NCBI RefSeq assembly: GCF_024170005.1
Contig: NZ_JALJXJ010000005.1
Span: forward strand, 124,001 to 188,000
Length of the DNA stretch: 64,000 nucleotides
Source: Azospirillum lipoferum
GTDB taxonomy: Bacteria; Pseudomonadota; Alphaproteobacteria; Azospirillales; Azospirillaceae
Direction: 5' to 3'
Both the position numbers and the translations under genes were made by a program. Each line of letters opens with the position of its first letter. Position 1 is the first letter of the stretch. The notes under the pieces were generated by a model. It ran no database searches and was not told the DNA's origin. It worked only from the letters and a program-made list of their open reading frames with translations. This document shows positions 26,196 to 35,625 of the stretch, piece after piece.

Positions 26196-27392
26196 TCAAC
26201 GCCCTCCGGTCACGGCTGCGGGCAGGGTGGCGACATCCGTCGGTCCGTGACCGACATCGGCGGACGGCGGAGGCGCGACGGTGACCGTCGCGCCGTCGGA
26301 CAGGAAGGCGCCGCCCGTCTCCACCACCTGCGCATCGGCGGACAGGCCGGACAGGATCTCCACCCGGTCACCCTGCCGCCGTCCGGTGGCGACGATCTGC
26401 CGGGTTACCCGGCCGTTCTCGCCGATGGTGAAGACCTGCGACCGCCCGTCGCGCAGAACCACGGCGGATTGCGGCAGGGTCAGCGCCGGGCTATTGCCCA
26501 ACTCGATGCTGCCGCTGGCATAGCCGCCGGCCAATGCGCCGCTTCCGGCCGGCAGTGCCACATAGACGATGCCGCGACCGGTGCCGCTGTTGAGCGCCGG
26601 GGCCGCCTGCCGCACCGTTCCCTCCACCGTCCGCCCGTCGGGCAGGGTCACCCGCGCGGTCTGGCCGGACCGGACTTGCGGCACCTGACGGGCGTCCAAC
26701 TCCGCCTGCCATTCCACCCGGCTTTGCCGTTGCAGCCGGAACAGCTCGGTCCCTGCCGACACCACCGTGCCCAGCGTGGCGGAGCGGGAGGTCACCACCC
26801 CGTCATCCACCGCCCGGATGCTGGTTCGCGCCAGCGTGATGCGGCTGCTGTCCAGGTCGGCCTCGGCCGATGCCAGGCTGGCCTTCGCCGTCTCTTCGGT
26901 GATCAGGTATTCGGTCACCTGCTGGTCCGACAGCGCGCCGCTGCCCTTGACCAGACGGGCGCGCTTGGCGTTCGCCTGGGCCTGCGCCAGCGATGCCCTG
27001 GCCTGCGCCACCAGCGCCTCCTGCTTGCGGACATCGGCCTGCACGCTGTCCTGAGCCAGCCGCGCCAGTTCCTGTCCACGGGTGACCTGGGTTCCGACGT
27101 CGGCGAACAGCTGGGTGATGCGCAGGTTTCCGGTCTCGGCGCCGATCACCGCTTCCTGCCACGCCGCCAAGGCGCCACTGGCCGGCAGGGTCTGCGTCCA
27201 GTCCTCAAGACGAGGAACGGTCGCTGTGACGGTCAGCACGCTGTTGCGCGTGGTGGATACGGCGGGCCGGGTGACGGTGCCGTCCCGCGGTCCGGTCTCT
27301 GTTTCGCCTAGAGCTGCGGCAAGGCCGGCAGCGGCGGCCAGCCCAAGTCCGGCCGCAAATCCGATGATCTGCTTGCGGGTGAGGAGGCTCAC
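26196..27392 (-). CDS. RND membrane fusion (periplasmic adaptor) protein, pump 1
   Basis: This 398-residue adaptor links the inner-membrane pump to the outer-membrane channel. It has an N-terminal membrane anchor (KQIIGFAAGLGLAAAAGLAA), split lipoyl halves (AVIGAETGNLRITQLFADVG and AVDDGVVTSRSATLGTVVSA) around an alpha-helical hairpin rich in Ala/Gln, and a beta-barrel domain. The start overlaps the outer-membrane channel gene's stop by 4 bases, which supports a single transcript. Confidence 0.92.
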   Translation of the reverse strand: MSLLTRKQIIGFAAGLGLAAAAGLAAALGETETGPRDGTVTRPAVSTTRNSVLTVTATVPRLEDWTQTLPASGALAAWQEAVIGAETGNLRITQLFADVGTQVTRGQELARLAQDSVQADVRKQEALVAQARASLAQAQANAKRARLVKGSGALSDQQVTEYLITEETAKASLASAEADLDSSRITLARTSIRAVDDGVVTSRSATLGTVVSAGTELFRLQRQSRVEWQAELDARQVPQVRSGQTARVTLPDGRTVEGTVRQAAPALNSGTGRGIVYVALPAGSGALAGGYASGSIELGNSPALTLPQSAVVLRDGRSQVFTIGENGRVTRQIVATGRRQGDRVEILSGLSADAQVVETGGAFLSDGATVTVAPPPSADVGHGPTDVATLPAAVTGGR

Positions 27393-28852
27393 GATGCGTC
27401 TCCGCTCTTCCGGGTGTCCGGTGTGGTGGCTCGGGCGGCGGTTTGCGCGGGTGCCCTGGCCGGCGTTCCCGCCTGCCAGCCGCCGCCCAGCGCCTTGTAG
27501 AGGGCGATCCAGTATTCGATCTGGTCGCGCTGTACGATGATCAGGGAAATCTCGGCGTTCAGCGCGTTGCGCAGGGCTTCCTCGCGGTCAAGCAGGCTGG
27601 CCCCGCCGGCCCGCCAGTTGCGGTCGATCGCCTCGAAATAGGTGCGGTAGCCCTGGGCGGCGGTGCGGGCGTCGCCGGTGCGCCGCGTGGCGGCATCCAG
27701 CCGGACCAGCGCCTGTTCCACCTCGCGGATGGCGGTGCGCACCCCGCTGCGATAGGCAGCCAGCTGGTAATCATAGGCGGCCCTCGCGCTGTCCACCGCC
27801 GCGGCCCGCTTGCCGGCATCGAACAGCGGTGCGGTCAGCGAGGACCCCAGCAGCCATGTCGTCATCAGGCTGCCCAACGCCGTGCCGGAGCGCGCGATCT
27901 CGCCGCTGAAGGACAGGCTGGGATAGCGGTCGGCCTCTGCCACGCCGATTTCTGCGCTGGCCGCCGCCAGTTCCCGCTCCAGCGAGGCGAGGTCTGGCCG
28001 TTGCGTCAGCACCGCCGCCGGCACGCTGTCGACCGCGAAACCCTCCGGAGCGGGCAAGGGCGGGGGTGCGTCCGCCGGCTCCCGCATCCGGCGGCGCAGG
28101 TCGGCTTCGTCCAGCCCGGTCAGCGAAACCAGCGCTTTCACCAGTACGTCGCATTCGGCCTGCTGTTCGACGGCGCTGGCGCGCAGGCTGGCGGCGCTCG
28201 CCTCGGCCAGCGACCCGTTGACCGGAGAGGTGAAGCCGGCCCGCATGCTGGTGGCGGTGGCCCGCGCGGTATCGGCCTGCGACGCCGCCTCGTCGGCATA
28301 GGCGCGGGCCAGCAGCCGGCAGGCACGGTATTGCACATAGTCGTCGGCGACCTCGGCGGCCAGCGAGACGCGGGCGTCGTGCCAGTCGTCGGTGCGCGCC
28401 TCCAGCCGCGCCTCTGCGGCCTCCTGGGTGTGGCGCAGCTTGCCGAACAGGTCGAGTTCCCACGAAGCGTCGAGCGTCCCGGTCAGCGTGTTCGCGGTGG
28501 CGACCCTGCCCAGTGCCGACTGATTCGCCCGCTGGGCCGAGCCGCCGACCGTCACGGCGGGCAGCCGGTCGGCACGGTCCTGCGTCACCGTGGCGCGCGC
28601 CTTGGCGATGGACGCCCAGGCCTCGGCCAGCGACGGGCTGTCCGCCTCCGCCGCCTGGAGCAGGCCGGTCAGCACCGGATCGCGGAAGTGGTCCCACCAT
28701 CCCACCAGGGATGCGGTGCCCACCCGGGCCGGCAGCGGTGCGGACCATGTCGTCGTCGTCGCCACCGGTGCGTCGTAATCGGGCCCGGCCGCGCAGGCTC
28801 CCAGCGCCAGGGCCGCGGTCATCGCCGCGGCGTTTCGAAACAGACTGCGCAT
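27389..28852 (-). CDS. RND outer-membrane channel lipoprotein (NodT/OprM type), pump 1
   Basis: This 487-residue TolC-like lipoprotein has a signal peptide ending in a lipobox, LGACAAGPDY, so Cys is the lipidated residue. Two internal helical repeats carry the PALSAxA-type stretch (SPSLAEAWASIAKARATVTQ) and a C-terminal copy ending LYKALGGGW. ATG 28852 gives the standard leader. It heads the pump operon and diverges from the response regulator. Confidence 0.92.
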   Translation of the reverse strand: MRSLFRNAAAMTAALALGACAAGPDYDAPVATTTTWSAPLPARVGTASLVGWWDHFRDPVLTGLLQAAEADSPSLAEAWASIAKARATVTQDRADRLPAVTVGGSAQRANQSALGRVATANTLTGTLDASWELDLFGKLRHTQEAAEARLEARTDDWHDARVSLAAEVADDYVQYRACRLLARAYADEAASQADTARATATSMRAGFTSPVNGSLAEASAASLRASAVEQQAECDVLVKALVSLTGLDEADLRRRMREPADAPPPLPAPEGFAVDSVPAAVLTQRPDLASLERELAAASAEIGVAEADRYPSLSFSGEIARSGTALGSLMTTWLLGSSLTAPLFDAGKRAAAVDSARAAYDYQLAAYRSGVRTAIREVEQALVRLDAATRRTGDARTAAQGYRTYFEAIDRNWRAGGASLLDREEALRNALNAEISLIIVQRDQIEYWIALYKALGGGWQAGTPARAPAQTAARATTPDTRKSGDAS

Positions 28853-28915
28853 GCCACACAAAGGTCCATCAGCATATCGGTTGGCCCGATATAGCGTGGC
28901 GCTGTGTCAAGCAGG

Positions 28916-28942
28916 GTTAAGTGAGCGTAAAGTTAGGTAAAG
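28916..28942. promoter_or_regulatory. Tandem direct repeats, candidate response-regulator site
   Basis: GTTAAG (28916-28921), GTAAAG (28927-28932) and GTAAAG (28937-28942) recur at 11- and 10-base spacing, one helical turn. OmpR/PhoB-family regulators bind such repeats head to tail. The site lies between the pump operon and the divergent regulator gene, so control of both is plausible. Confidence 0.5.
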
Positions 28943-29013
28943 GTTGACGGGTACCGCTTTCGCGGGAGTTCATTGCCGTTGACAGCCCCGCATTCCCGGA
29001 TCGACTGTGTGGC

Positions 29014-29703
29014 ATGATCAAGGTCTTGCTTGTCGACGACGATGTCGACCTGACGGCGATGCTCGTCGAATATCTGGCGCAGGAGAACTTCGAGGGCCAC
29101 GCCGTCCACAACGGCGAGGATGGCGTCGCCGCGGCGCTGGGCGGCGGCTATGCCATTGTCGTGCTGGACGTGATGATGCCGCGCCTCAGCGGGATCGAGA
29201 CGCTGCGCCGCATCCGCCAATCCAGCCGCGTTCCCGTGCTGATGCTGACGGCACGCGGCGACAACATCGACCGCATCACCGGTCTCGACCTCGGCGCCGA
29301 CGACTATGTGCCGAAGCCCTGCACCCCGGGCGAGCTGGTTGCGCGCCTGCGCGCCATCCTGCGCCGCACCGGACCGCAGCCGGCATTGGCGATGGCCGCC
29401 GCCACCGTCGAGGCCGGGCCGCTGCTGCTGTGCCCCGGCAGCCGCACGGCGACGCTGGAGGGTCGGACGCTCGACCTGACCGGCACCGAATTCAACCTGC
29501 TGGAGGTTCTGGCCCGCCGCGCCGGCCACCTGATCAGCAAGCAGGACCTGTCGCAGCGTGCACTGGGCCGGCCGCTCAGCCCGTTCGACCGGCGCATCGA
29601 TGTCCACATCAGCAGCATCCGGCAGAAGCTGGGCACCCGCGGCGACGGCCGGTCCTGGATCCAGACGGTGCGCGGCATGGGCTATCAGCTGGTGGTCGAT
29701 TGA
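29014..29703 (+). CDS. OmpR-family response regulator
   Basis: This 229-residue two-component regulator has a receiver domain with the acidic pocket VDDD (8-10), the phospho-acceptor Asp52 in VVLDVMMP and Lys101 in DDYVPKPC. A C-terminal winged helix follows (LDLTGTEFNLLEVLARRAGH to TVRGMGYQLV). The kinase gene starts 3 bases after its stop. The position, divergent from the RND operon, is typical of CpxR/AdeR-like regulators that induce the pump. Confidence 0.94.
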   Translation: MIKVLLVDDDVDLTAMLVEYLAQENFEGHAVHNGEDGVAAALGGGYAIVVLDVMMPRLSGIETLRRIRQSSRVPVLMLTARGDNIDRITGLDLGADDYVPKPCTPGELVARLRAILRRTGPQPALAMAAATVEAGPLLLCPGSRTATLEGRTLDLTGTEFNLLEVLARRAGHLISKQDLSQRALGRPLSPFDRRIDVHISSIRQKLGTRGDGRSWIQTVRGMGYQLVVD

Positions 29704-29705
29704 TT

Positions 29706-31046
29706 ATGAGCCGTTCCCCCTGGCGCCTGCTCCGCCCAGACCGGGGCGGCCTGTTCTGGAAGCTGTTCCTGTCGCTGTGGCTGGCGATGGTGCTGTCCTT
29801 CGTCGTGGGCGTCTTCTATCTGCATCTGGCGGGCTATCGCGATGCGCTGGACAATGCCGACGCGGTGCGGACCGAGGTGTTGCTGTCGACGGCGCAAGGG
29901 TTGCTCGAACGATCAGGAACGGACGCTGCGGTTTCGGTGATCGCCGCCTGGAACGCCGGTCGGGCGGCTCCCCCCGTGGCGCTGCTGGCCGACGACGGCC
30001 GGCGGCTGGCCGGATCTCCCGCCGCGCTGACCGGTTACCGCCGCAGCGTGCTGGGCGCCGACGGCCGCCGCTACACGCTGGTCACCGCCCTGGATTTCGT
30101 CGGGACGCTCAGCCTGCGGCCGCCCATCCTGGTGCCGCTGATGTCGGGCGGCCTGGTGGCGTTGCTGTTCAGCAGCCTGCTCGCCTGGTATCTGTCGCGC
30201 CCGCTGCGCGCGCTGAGCTGGGCCCTGCATGCGGTGTCGCGTGGCGACTTCGCCACCCGCGTCCGCCACCACATGGGCGGGCGGCGCGATGAGATCGCGG
30301 CACTCGGCAGCGATTTCGACCGCATGGCCGACCGGCTCCAGCAGCTGGTGGAGGGGCGCCAGCGCCTGCTGCACGACATCTCGCACGAGCTGCGCTCGCC
30401 GCTGACCCGCATGCAGGCGGCCATCGGCCTGCTGCGCCAGAATCCGGGCAAGACCGCCGCCATGGTCGAGCGCATCGACCGCGAGGCGGACCGGCTTGAC
30501 GCCATGGTGGGAGAGCTTCTGACCCTGGCGCGGCTGGAGGTCGGCTCCGAGGTGATTTCCCGCGAACGCGTCGATCTGATCGAGCTGCTGGCCGCCATCG
30601 TCGACGATGCTGCCTTCGAGGCAGAAGCCTGCGGCCGCGGCGTGCGGCTGGCGGCCGACGGTCCGTTCGTCTGCACCGTTGCGGCCGAGGTGCTGTGCCG
30701 GGCTTTCGAGAACATCATCCGCAACGCGGTCAAATTCACCGCCGAGGGCACGGTTGTCGAGGTCACGGCCGCCATCGGCCCGGGAGGGCTTCGGGTTGCC
30801 GTGGTCGACCATGGTCCCGGCGTGCCGGAGGATATGCTCGACAAGATATTCGAGCCTTTCCTGCGCCTGGATGCCACGGCCCCGGCGACGGCAGGCTTCG
30901 GTCTCGGCCTTGCCATCGCCCGCCGTGCCGTCGAATCGCACGGTGGAACGGTCGTGGCCACCGGCGCCCCGCAAGGGGGGCTGGCCATCGAGATCACGCT
31001 GCCGGCTGTTGATCAGCTCAGAAGCAGGACTCCCTGTCAGAGTTGA
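29706..31046 (+). CDS. Sensor histidine kinase
   Basis: This 446-residue inner-membrane kinase has transmembrane segments near residues 18-38 and 140-160 flanking a short periplasmic sensor of about 100 residues. A HAMP linker follows, then a HisKA box HDISHELRSPLTR with His227 and an ATPase domain with N (ENIIRNAVKF), G1 (DHGPGVPE) and G2 (GFGLGLAIA) boxes. It partners the regulator immediately upstream. The small sensor fits CpxA/RstB-like envelope sensing; the signal is unknown. Confidence 0.94.
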   Translation: MSRSPWRLLRPDRGGLFWKLFLSLWLAMVLSFVVGVFYLHLAGYRDALDNADAVRTEVLLSTAQGLLERSGTDAAVSVIAAWNAGRAAPPVALLADDGRRLAGSPAALTGYRRSVLGADGRRYTLVTALDFVGTLSLRPPILVPLMSGGLVALLFSSLLAWYLSRPLRALSWALHAVSRGDFATRVRHHMGGRRDEIAALGSDFDRMADRLQQLVEGRQRLLHDISHELRSPLTRMQAAIGLLRQNPGKTAAMVERIDREADRLDAMVGELLTLARLEVGSEVISRERVDLIELLAAIVDDAAFEAEACGRGVRLAADGPFVCTVAAEVLCRAFENIIRNAVKFTAEGTVVEVTAAIGPGGLRVAVVDHGPGVPEDMLDKIFEPFLRLDATAPATAGFGLGLAIARRAVESHGGTVVATGAPQGGLAIEITLPAVDQLRSRTPCQS

Positions 31047-31170
31047 GTCCGAACCCGTTTGTGGATATCACGCGCTGACCTATTGGGGAGCGGGCCGCTT
31101 CAAGCACTTGGCGAGCGAACGGCGGTTCAATCCACGCAAAGTGCGCAGGAACCACCGAACCAGGGCAAGG

Positions 31171-31966
31171 TCATCTTTTCCGTTTAGCGGCATCTGCGAT
31201 GCAGTGGGGCGCGACGCACATTTCCCCGGTAGGCGCCGATCGATCCCCCGGCTCACCATCGCGTTCGAGATCCGCAACAATGAGAGCCGCGGCGGACTTA
31301 AGTTCCGTTGCGAAGCGCATCGCGCCCTCTTCCAGCGTCAAGGCGGACGCGATCCAGACGATGGTGAGGCAGCCGGTGACCTGCCCCTTCGCTACGACCG
31401 GCACGGAAATGCTCTTGGTATGCGGGAACAGGCCGCCTTCCCGGGTTGCGCAGCCGGCCTGACGGACCTGTTTGACCATGAGGCGCGGCCCTCGGCTGTC
31501 GCGCGCCAGTTCCCCCTCGGCCGTATCCCTGTTTCTCAGCCGTTCGACGATGCTGCTCCGCTCATGCGCCGCGACATGGGCGAGATAGGCCCGTCCGCTC
31601 GACGTCATCAGGATCGGCCAACGCTGTCCCACCATGTTCCGATCAATCGAGAAGGGGCTTGTCCGCTGGGTGCTTTCGACGATCAGCATGGAATCATTGT
31701 CGAAGACCAGCAGGTCGATCGGCCAGACGAGCCGCAGCGACAGATCGACGATGTGCGGCACCGCGAACTGGGCGACCCAGGCCTCAGCGCGCGTAGCCTT
31801 CCCCAAGCGAACGGGCCAGCAAGGCCGGCCTGTTGAGGCCGCTTTCGCTGCGGATCATGTAGCCGGACGATTCGAGCGTCTCGAGAAACCGGAACGCCGT
31901 CGACCACGACAGCTTGGTCAGGCGCGCAATGGCGTCGACGGTGGATTCGGCCAGGGTGTTGGCGGC
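31171..31966 (-). pseudogene. IclR-family regulator, frameshifted and 5'-truncated
   Basis: The minus strand carries the recognition part of an IclR helix-turn-helix (ESTVDAIARLTKLSWSTAFR, FLETLESSGYMI). After a frame change near 31795 comes the effector domain (PHIVDLSLRLVWPIDLLVFD, RSPFSIDRNMVGQRWPILMT, GRAYLAHVA, ATELKSAAALIV). The first helices are cut at about 31966, where a dioxygenase fragment begins on the other strand. The frameshift plus truncation makes it non-functional. Confidence 0.7.
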
Positions 31967-32503
31967 CCGGCGGCGCTGGAGGCTCTGGCCGTCCGGCTGG
32001 AAACCGCGAAGGTGACGGTCGCGGCGTTGCCGGGCTCGAAGCTGGCGATGCGCGGGGTGACGGCTGGCATCACCTTCCACGATCCCGCTGGCTATCGGTT
32101 GGATGCGTTTGCGGACCGGAACTCGCGGATACCCCGTTTGTCTCCGGACGTCCGATTTCCGGGTTTCGCACCGGAGCGCTCGGCCTGGGCATATCGTGCT
32201 CGAAACGCCGCGTCTCGACGAGATGCAGCGGTTCTACCAGGATGTCCTGGGCTTCCGGCTGAGCGACTATGTGCTGCAGCCGTTCAAGGCGTCCTTCTTC
32301 CATGTGAACGCGCGCCATCACAGCCTCGCTCTGGCGGAAAGCGGGAAAACCGGAGTCCATCACCTGATGATGGAGCTGCTTAACCTGGACGATGTGGGGA
32401 AGGGCTACGACGCGGCGCTCGCGCAGCCGGGCCGCGTGGTGACGACGCTGGGGCGGCATACGAACGATTCCATGACCTCCTTCTATACGCGCACCCCCGG
32501 TAC
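31967..32503 (+). pseudogene. Extradiol dioxygenase-like (VOC/glyoxalase) gene, frameshifted
   Basis: Plus-strand segments RGVTAGITFHDPAGYRLDAF and, in another frame, GHIVLETPRLDEMQRFYQDV, LGFRLSDYVLQPFK, HHSLALAE and GRHTNDSMTSFYTRTPG match the two-domain BphC-like VOC enzymes for aromatic ring cleavage. At least one frameshift lies near 32160-32185. The N-terminus is cut at about 31966 and the C-terminus is replaced by an IclR fragment. It is a remnant of an aromatic-degradation gene. Confidence 0.65.
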
Positions 32504-32720
32504 CTTTGCCGCAACCATCGCACGTAATCTGAAACTGCCCCGCCCCACCGTCTATCGAATCCTGGAGTCCCTGGAGCAGGAGGGACTTGTCTATCCCAGC
32601 CCGTCCGGAGGAGGCTTTCGCCTGACGGCCAATGTCGGACTGCTGAGTGACGGCTTTGCCGGCGAGGATTGGGGCGCGGACGTCGCCGCGCCGCTCCTGA
32701 ACCATCCGGGTTCGGAACTG
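32504..32720 (+). pseudogene. IclR helix-turn-helix fragment fused in frame to the VOC remnant
   Basis: Directly after TSFYTRTPGTF, without a stop, the frame reads AATIARNLKLPRPTVYRILE, SLEQEGLVYPSPSG, GGFRLTANVGLLSDG. This is a clear IclR N-terminal winged helix and linker. Family features fade after about 32720 and the frame ends at 32777. It is a different paralogue from the minus-strand IclR fragment. It probably arose by recombination. Confidence 0.6.
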
Positions 32721-33001
32721 ACTTCGCCGACCGGGTTGACCGTGTCCAACACCTCCTCCGTGCCATCGTTCGGCTAGCCCGGACAGCCGGCTTGCAGAGC
32801 GCACAAGGTGCGCTGCGACCTTGTATTCGGTGGGCAAAACGCCCGTACCATGATGCAGGCATCCGTATCGTCAGCCAAGCTCCGGCGCAGCGGTCCCTAT
32901 CTGGAAAACGGTACGAAGACCACGTCATGTAGCGGGATGCCGCCACCTCGGACCCGCCAGGACAGCCCGGCGGCTATTGACAGCCGCCGTCCCGTCGAGA
33001 G

Positions 33002-34177
33002 CTACGCCGTCGCAGGGTCAGGTCGGACGAGAGCGCCCTGCGGCACTTCGCCGGTCTTCACCATCCGCCACAATGCGATCAACAGCTTGCGGGCGAGTGC
33101 GACGATCAACGCCATACGGGTTCGCGCCCGGCCATCGGCCGTGCGTTCCCGATACCATTTCACCAACGCGCTCTCCTTCTGGAAGACCAGGAAGCGCCAC
33201 GCGAGTTGGACCATGGCTTTTCGGACCCGCGCATTACCGGCGCCCGATAATCCGCGCTTGCGCCGGCGCGCACCGCTCTCATCAGGAGACCCGGTCAATT
33301 CGGCATAGCGGGCAACCGCCCGGCGATCCCGCAGATCGCGCAGCAGGATCTCTTGCACCAATAGGCCGGCCATCTCCACGCCGACACCGACCACGCGCGA
33401 CAGCATGCGGAGCATACCGTCAGCGCGGCTGCGCTGCGGAGCGGCCTGGGCAATGCGGTCCATACGATCGCGCTCAATCTCGGCGATCTGTTCCTCAACC
33501 ATCCGAAGCCGGACTATATCTCGGCGAAGTTCTGCCAGCGTGTTGGCGGGGATCATCCCACCCTCAGGGGTCCGTAGCTTGTCCAATCGTTCGGCCGTCT
33601 TGCGCAGTGCTGGGTTGACGTTCCAAATGCCGAGGCGGGCGAAGGTCGCTTTCATCCGATTCACGATCCGGGTGCGCTCGGCCACCAAGTTCTCACGCTC
33701 GCGCGTCGGACGCTTGGCGTCTTCTTCATCGATCCCTGGCGCGGCCACCATAGAGCAATGCCCAGCTTCGCCACGCAACCAGCCTAGCAGGACGCGCATG
33801 AGCAGCATCGTATCGAGCCGGTCGGTCTTGGCGCGGCGACGGTCACGCGACACCGCTACGCTGCTGGCGTGGATGACCTGGGCTTCTATGCCTCGGGTTC
33901 GCAGCCAGCGTGCCAGCCAGAACCCATCACGGCCGGACTCGTACGCAACCACGACACGTGTGATCGTTCGGCCGGCGGCTATCGCCTCGCAGCGCCAGCC
34001 ATCCAGGAGGAGCAGAAGGTCGTTCTCGTCGGGGCTGAGCTTCTTCAAGGGACGGCGGTCGACGCCAGGGACAAGCCCGGCAACAAGCCACGTGGACAGG
34101 CTCATCTCAATGACCGCAACCAGGGTTTCTTCGGGAACGAAGGTGGCCGTCGAGCGGCCGATCTCGGGCTGCTGCAT
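33002..34177 (-). mobile_element. IS110-family transposase, apparently intact
   Basis: This 391-residue DEDD-type transposase starts at ATG 34177 (MQQPEIGRSTATFVPEETLV). The N-terminal RuvC-like part carries RVVVAYESGRDGFWLARWLR and RRRAKTDRLDTMLLMRVLLG. A central helical region follows, then the C-terminal transposase_20 part with RMLSRVVGVGVEMAGLL, ELTGSPDESGARRRKRG and GNARVRKAMVQLAWRFL. There are no stops or frameshifts. IS110 elements lack long inverted repeats, so the ends are not obvious. It sits between the VOC/IclR scar and the argE-like gene. Confidence 0.88.
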
Positions 34178-34374
34178 GGGAGCGTCTCCATCGGTTCCAA
34201 ATGCCTCAGCGTGCCGCAACGTCACGCTGTCCCATAGCATCTGGAAACCATCGCCCCGCTCGGCGATCATCCCCTTGCCAGCCTGCCTGCCGTGGCCGCC
34301 TGGCAATCCCGGCCAGACCAGCCGGAGGCCATGAGCGCCTTTCCGCTCCTACACCACGGCCAGGGGCACGATCG
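34178..34374. other. Non-coding end of the IS110 element
   Basis: These 197 bases lie between the transposase start and the stop of the argE-like gene. In the IS110 group the non-coding end upstream of the transposase encodes the bridge RNA that pairs with donor and target DNA. Part of this stretch may do so. I cannot fold it here. Confidence 0.3.
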
Positions 34375-35559
34375 TCAGTCCGAGCGTAGCGTGTTATCCG
34401 ACGGAACATCTTTCCGGCCAAGCATGCCAGCCAGCGTCTCCATGAAGCGGTCTCCGGCTTCCAGTTGCGACGCTTCGATGAACTCGTCAGGCTTGTGGCC
34501 CTGTTCCATCGATCCTGGGCCGCAGACGATGGTCGGGTAGCCCGCCCGGCTGTAATGGCCGGCCTCGGTGGTGTAGGCGACGACGGCGCTGTCATTGTCG
34601 CCGGTGATTCGTCGCACGGTCGCAGCGATGTCGGATTCGGGATCGGCAGCGAGGCCAGGGGTATCGCAGACCACGGAAAACGTGATCCCGGTTTCAGGAG
34701 CGACGGCGCGCATCTCCGGCTCCAGCACGTCGCGGCAATAGCGTTCGACGGATTGGAGGATCCGGTGGGGATCCTCTGTCGGCAGATGGCGGATCTCCAA
34801 GTCGAACCGACAATCCCGCGGCACGATGTTGAAGGCGGTGCCTCCATGCACCGTGCCCACATGCAGTGTGGTGGTGGAGGGGGTGAAGCGGTGGTCGAAC
34901 GGCCCCTCCTTATACCGCCGCTCGGTCTCCCGCCGGACGAAATCGATGATCCTGGCGGCATACTGGACGGCGTTGACGCCCTCCGGGGCCATTGAGCTAT
35001 GGCACTCCAAACCGCGAACATGCCCGCGGGCGCACAGGATGCCCTTATGCCCGACCACCAGCTTCATCATGGTCGGCTCGCCGACGATGCAGGCGACCGG
35101 CCGGATACCGTGCTGGCCGATCGCCTCCAGCAGGCTCGGCACGCCGAGGCAGCCGATCTCCTCATCGTAGGAGAAAGCGAGATGCACCGGTCGGTCGAGC
35201 GCCGCCGCCTTGAAGCGCTCCACGGCATTCAGCGCGACCGCAATGAAGCCCTTCATGTCGGCGGTGCCGCGGCCGTAGAGCCTGCCGTCGCGTTCGGTCA
35301 GGGTGAAGGGATCGCTGGTCCAGGGCTGGCCGTCCACCGGCACCACGTCGGTATGGCCGGACAGCACGATGCCGCCGTCGCGGTCGGGACCAATGGTCGC
35401 CCACAGATGGGCCTTGGTCCCGGTCTCGTCACGGATCACCTCGGAGCGGATGCCGTGCCGCTCCAGGTAGCCGCGGACCCAGTCAATCAGCGCTAAGTTG
35501 GACGTCGAACTGACCGTGTTGAAGCCGACCAGATGGGCCAGGATGTCTCTGCTCGTCAT
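34375..35559 (-). CDS. argE: Acetylornithine deacetylase/M20-family peptidase
   Basis: This 394-residue metallohydrolase removes the acetyl group from N2-acetylornithine or a similar N-acyl amino acid. The M20 signatures are clear: SGHTDVVPVDGQPW (first zinc ligand and catalytic Asp), YGRGTADMKGF (bridging Asp), SYDEEIGCLG (general-base Glu and ligand) and a terminal PGSMEQGHKPDEFI with the last His. ATG 35559 follows GGAGAG. It lies 66 bases downstream of livM in the same direction, so the enzyme may act on an imported acyl-amino acid and not only in arginine synthesis. The 3' end lies next to the IS110 copy but appears complete. Confidence 0.88.
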   Translation of the reverse strand: MTSRDILAHLVGFNTVSSTSNLALIDWVRGYLERHGIRSEVIRDETGTKAHLWATIGPDRDGGIVLSGHTDVVPVDGQPWTSDPFTLTERDGRLYGRGTADMKGFIAVALNAVERFKAAALDRPVHLAFSYDEEIGCLGVPSLLEAIGQHGIRPVACIVGEPTMMKLVVGHKGILCARGHVRGLECHSSMAPEGVNAVQYAARIIDFVRRETERRYKEGPFDHRFTPSTTTLHVGTVHGGTAFNIVPRDCRFDLEIRHLPTEDPHRILQSVERYCRDVLEPEMRAVAPETGITFSVVCDTPGLAADPESDIAATVRRITGDNDSAVVAYTTEAGHYSRAGYPTIVCGPGSMEQGHKPDEFIEASQLEAGDRFMETLAGMLGRKDVPSDNTLRSD

Positions 35560-35625
35560 GACACTCTCCGATAGCAGTACGGCTTGGCGGTCATCGCCCT
35601 TGGTCACCCCAGGAGTCCCCCGGAG

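Noticed and set aside
31171-32720. A functional divergent IclR regulator-dioxygenase pair
   Set aside because: The minus-strand IclR has a frame change and lost its start, the dioxygenase has at least one frameshift, and the second IclR lacks its effector domain.
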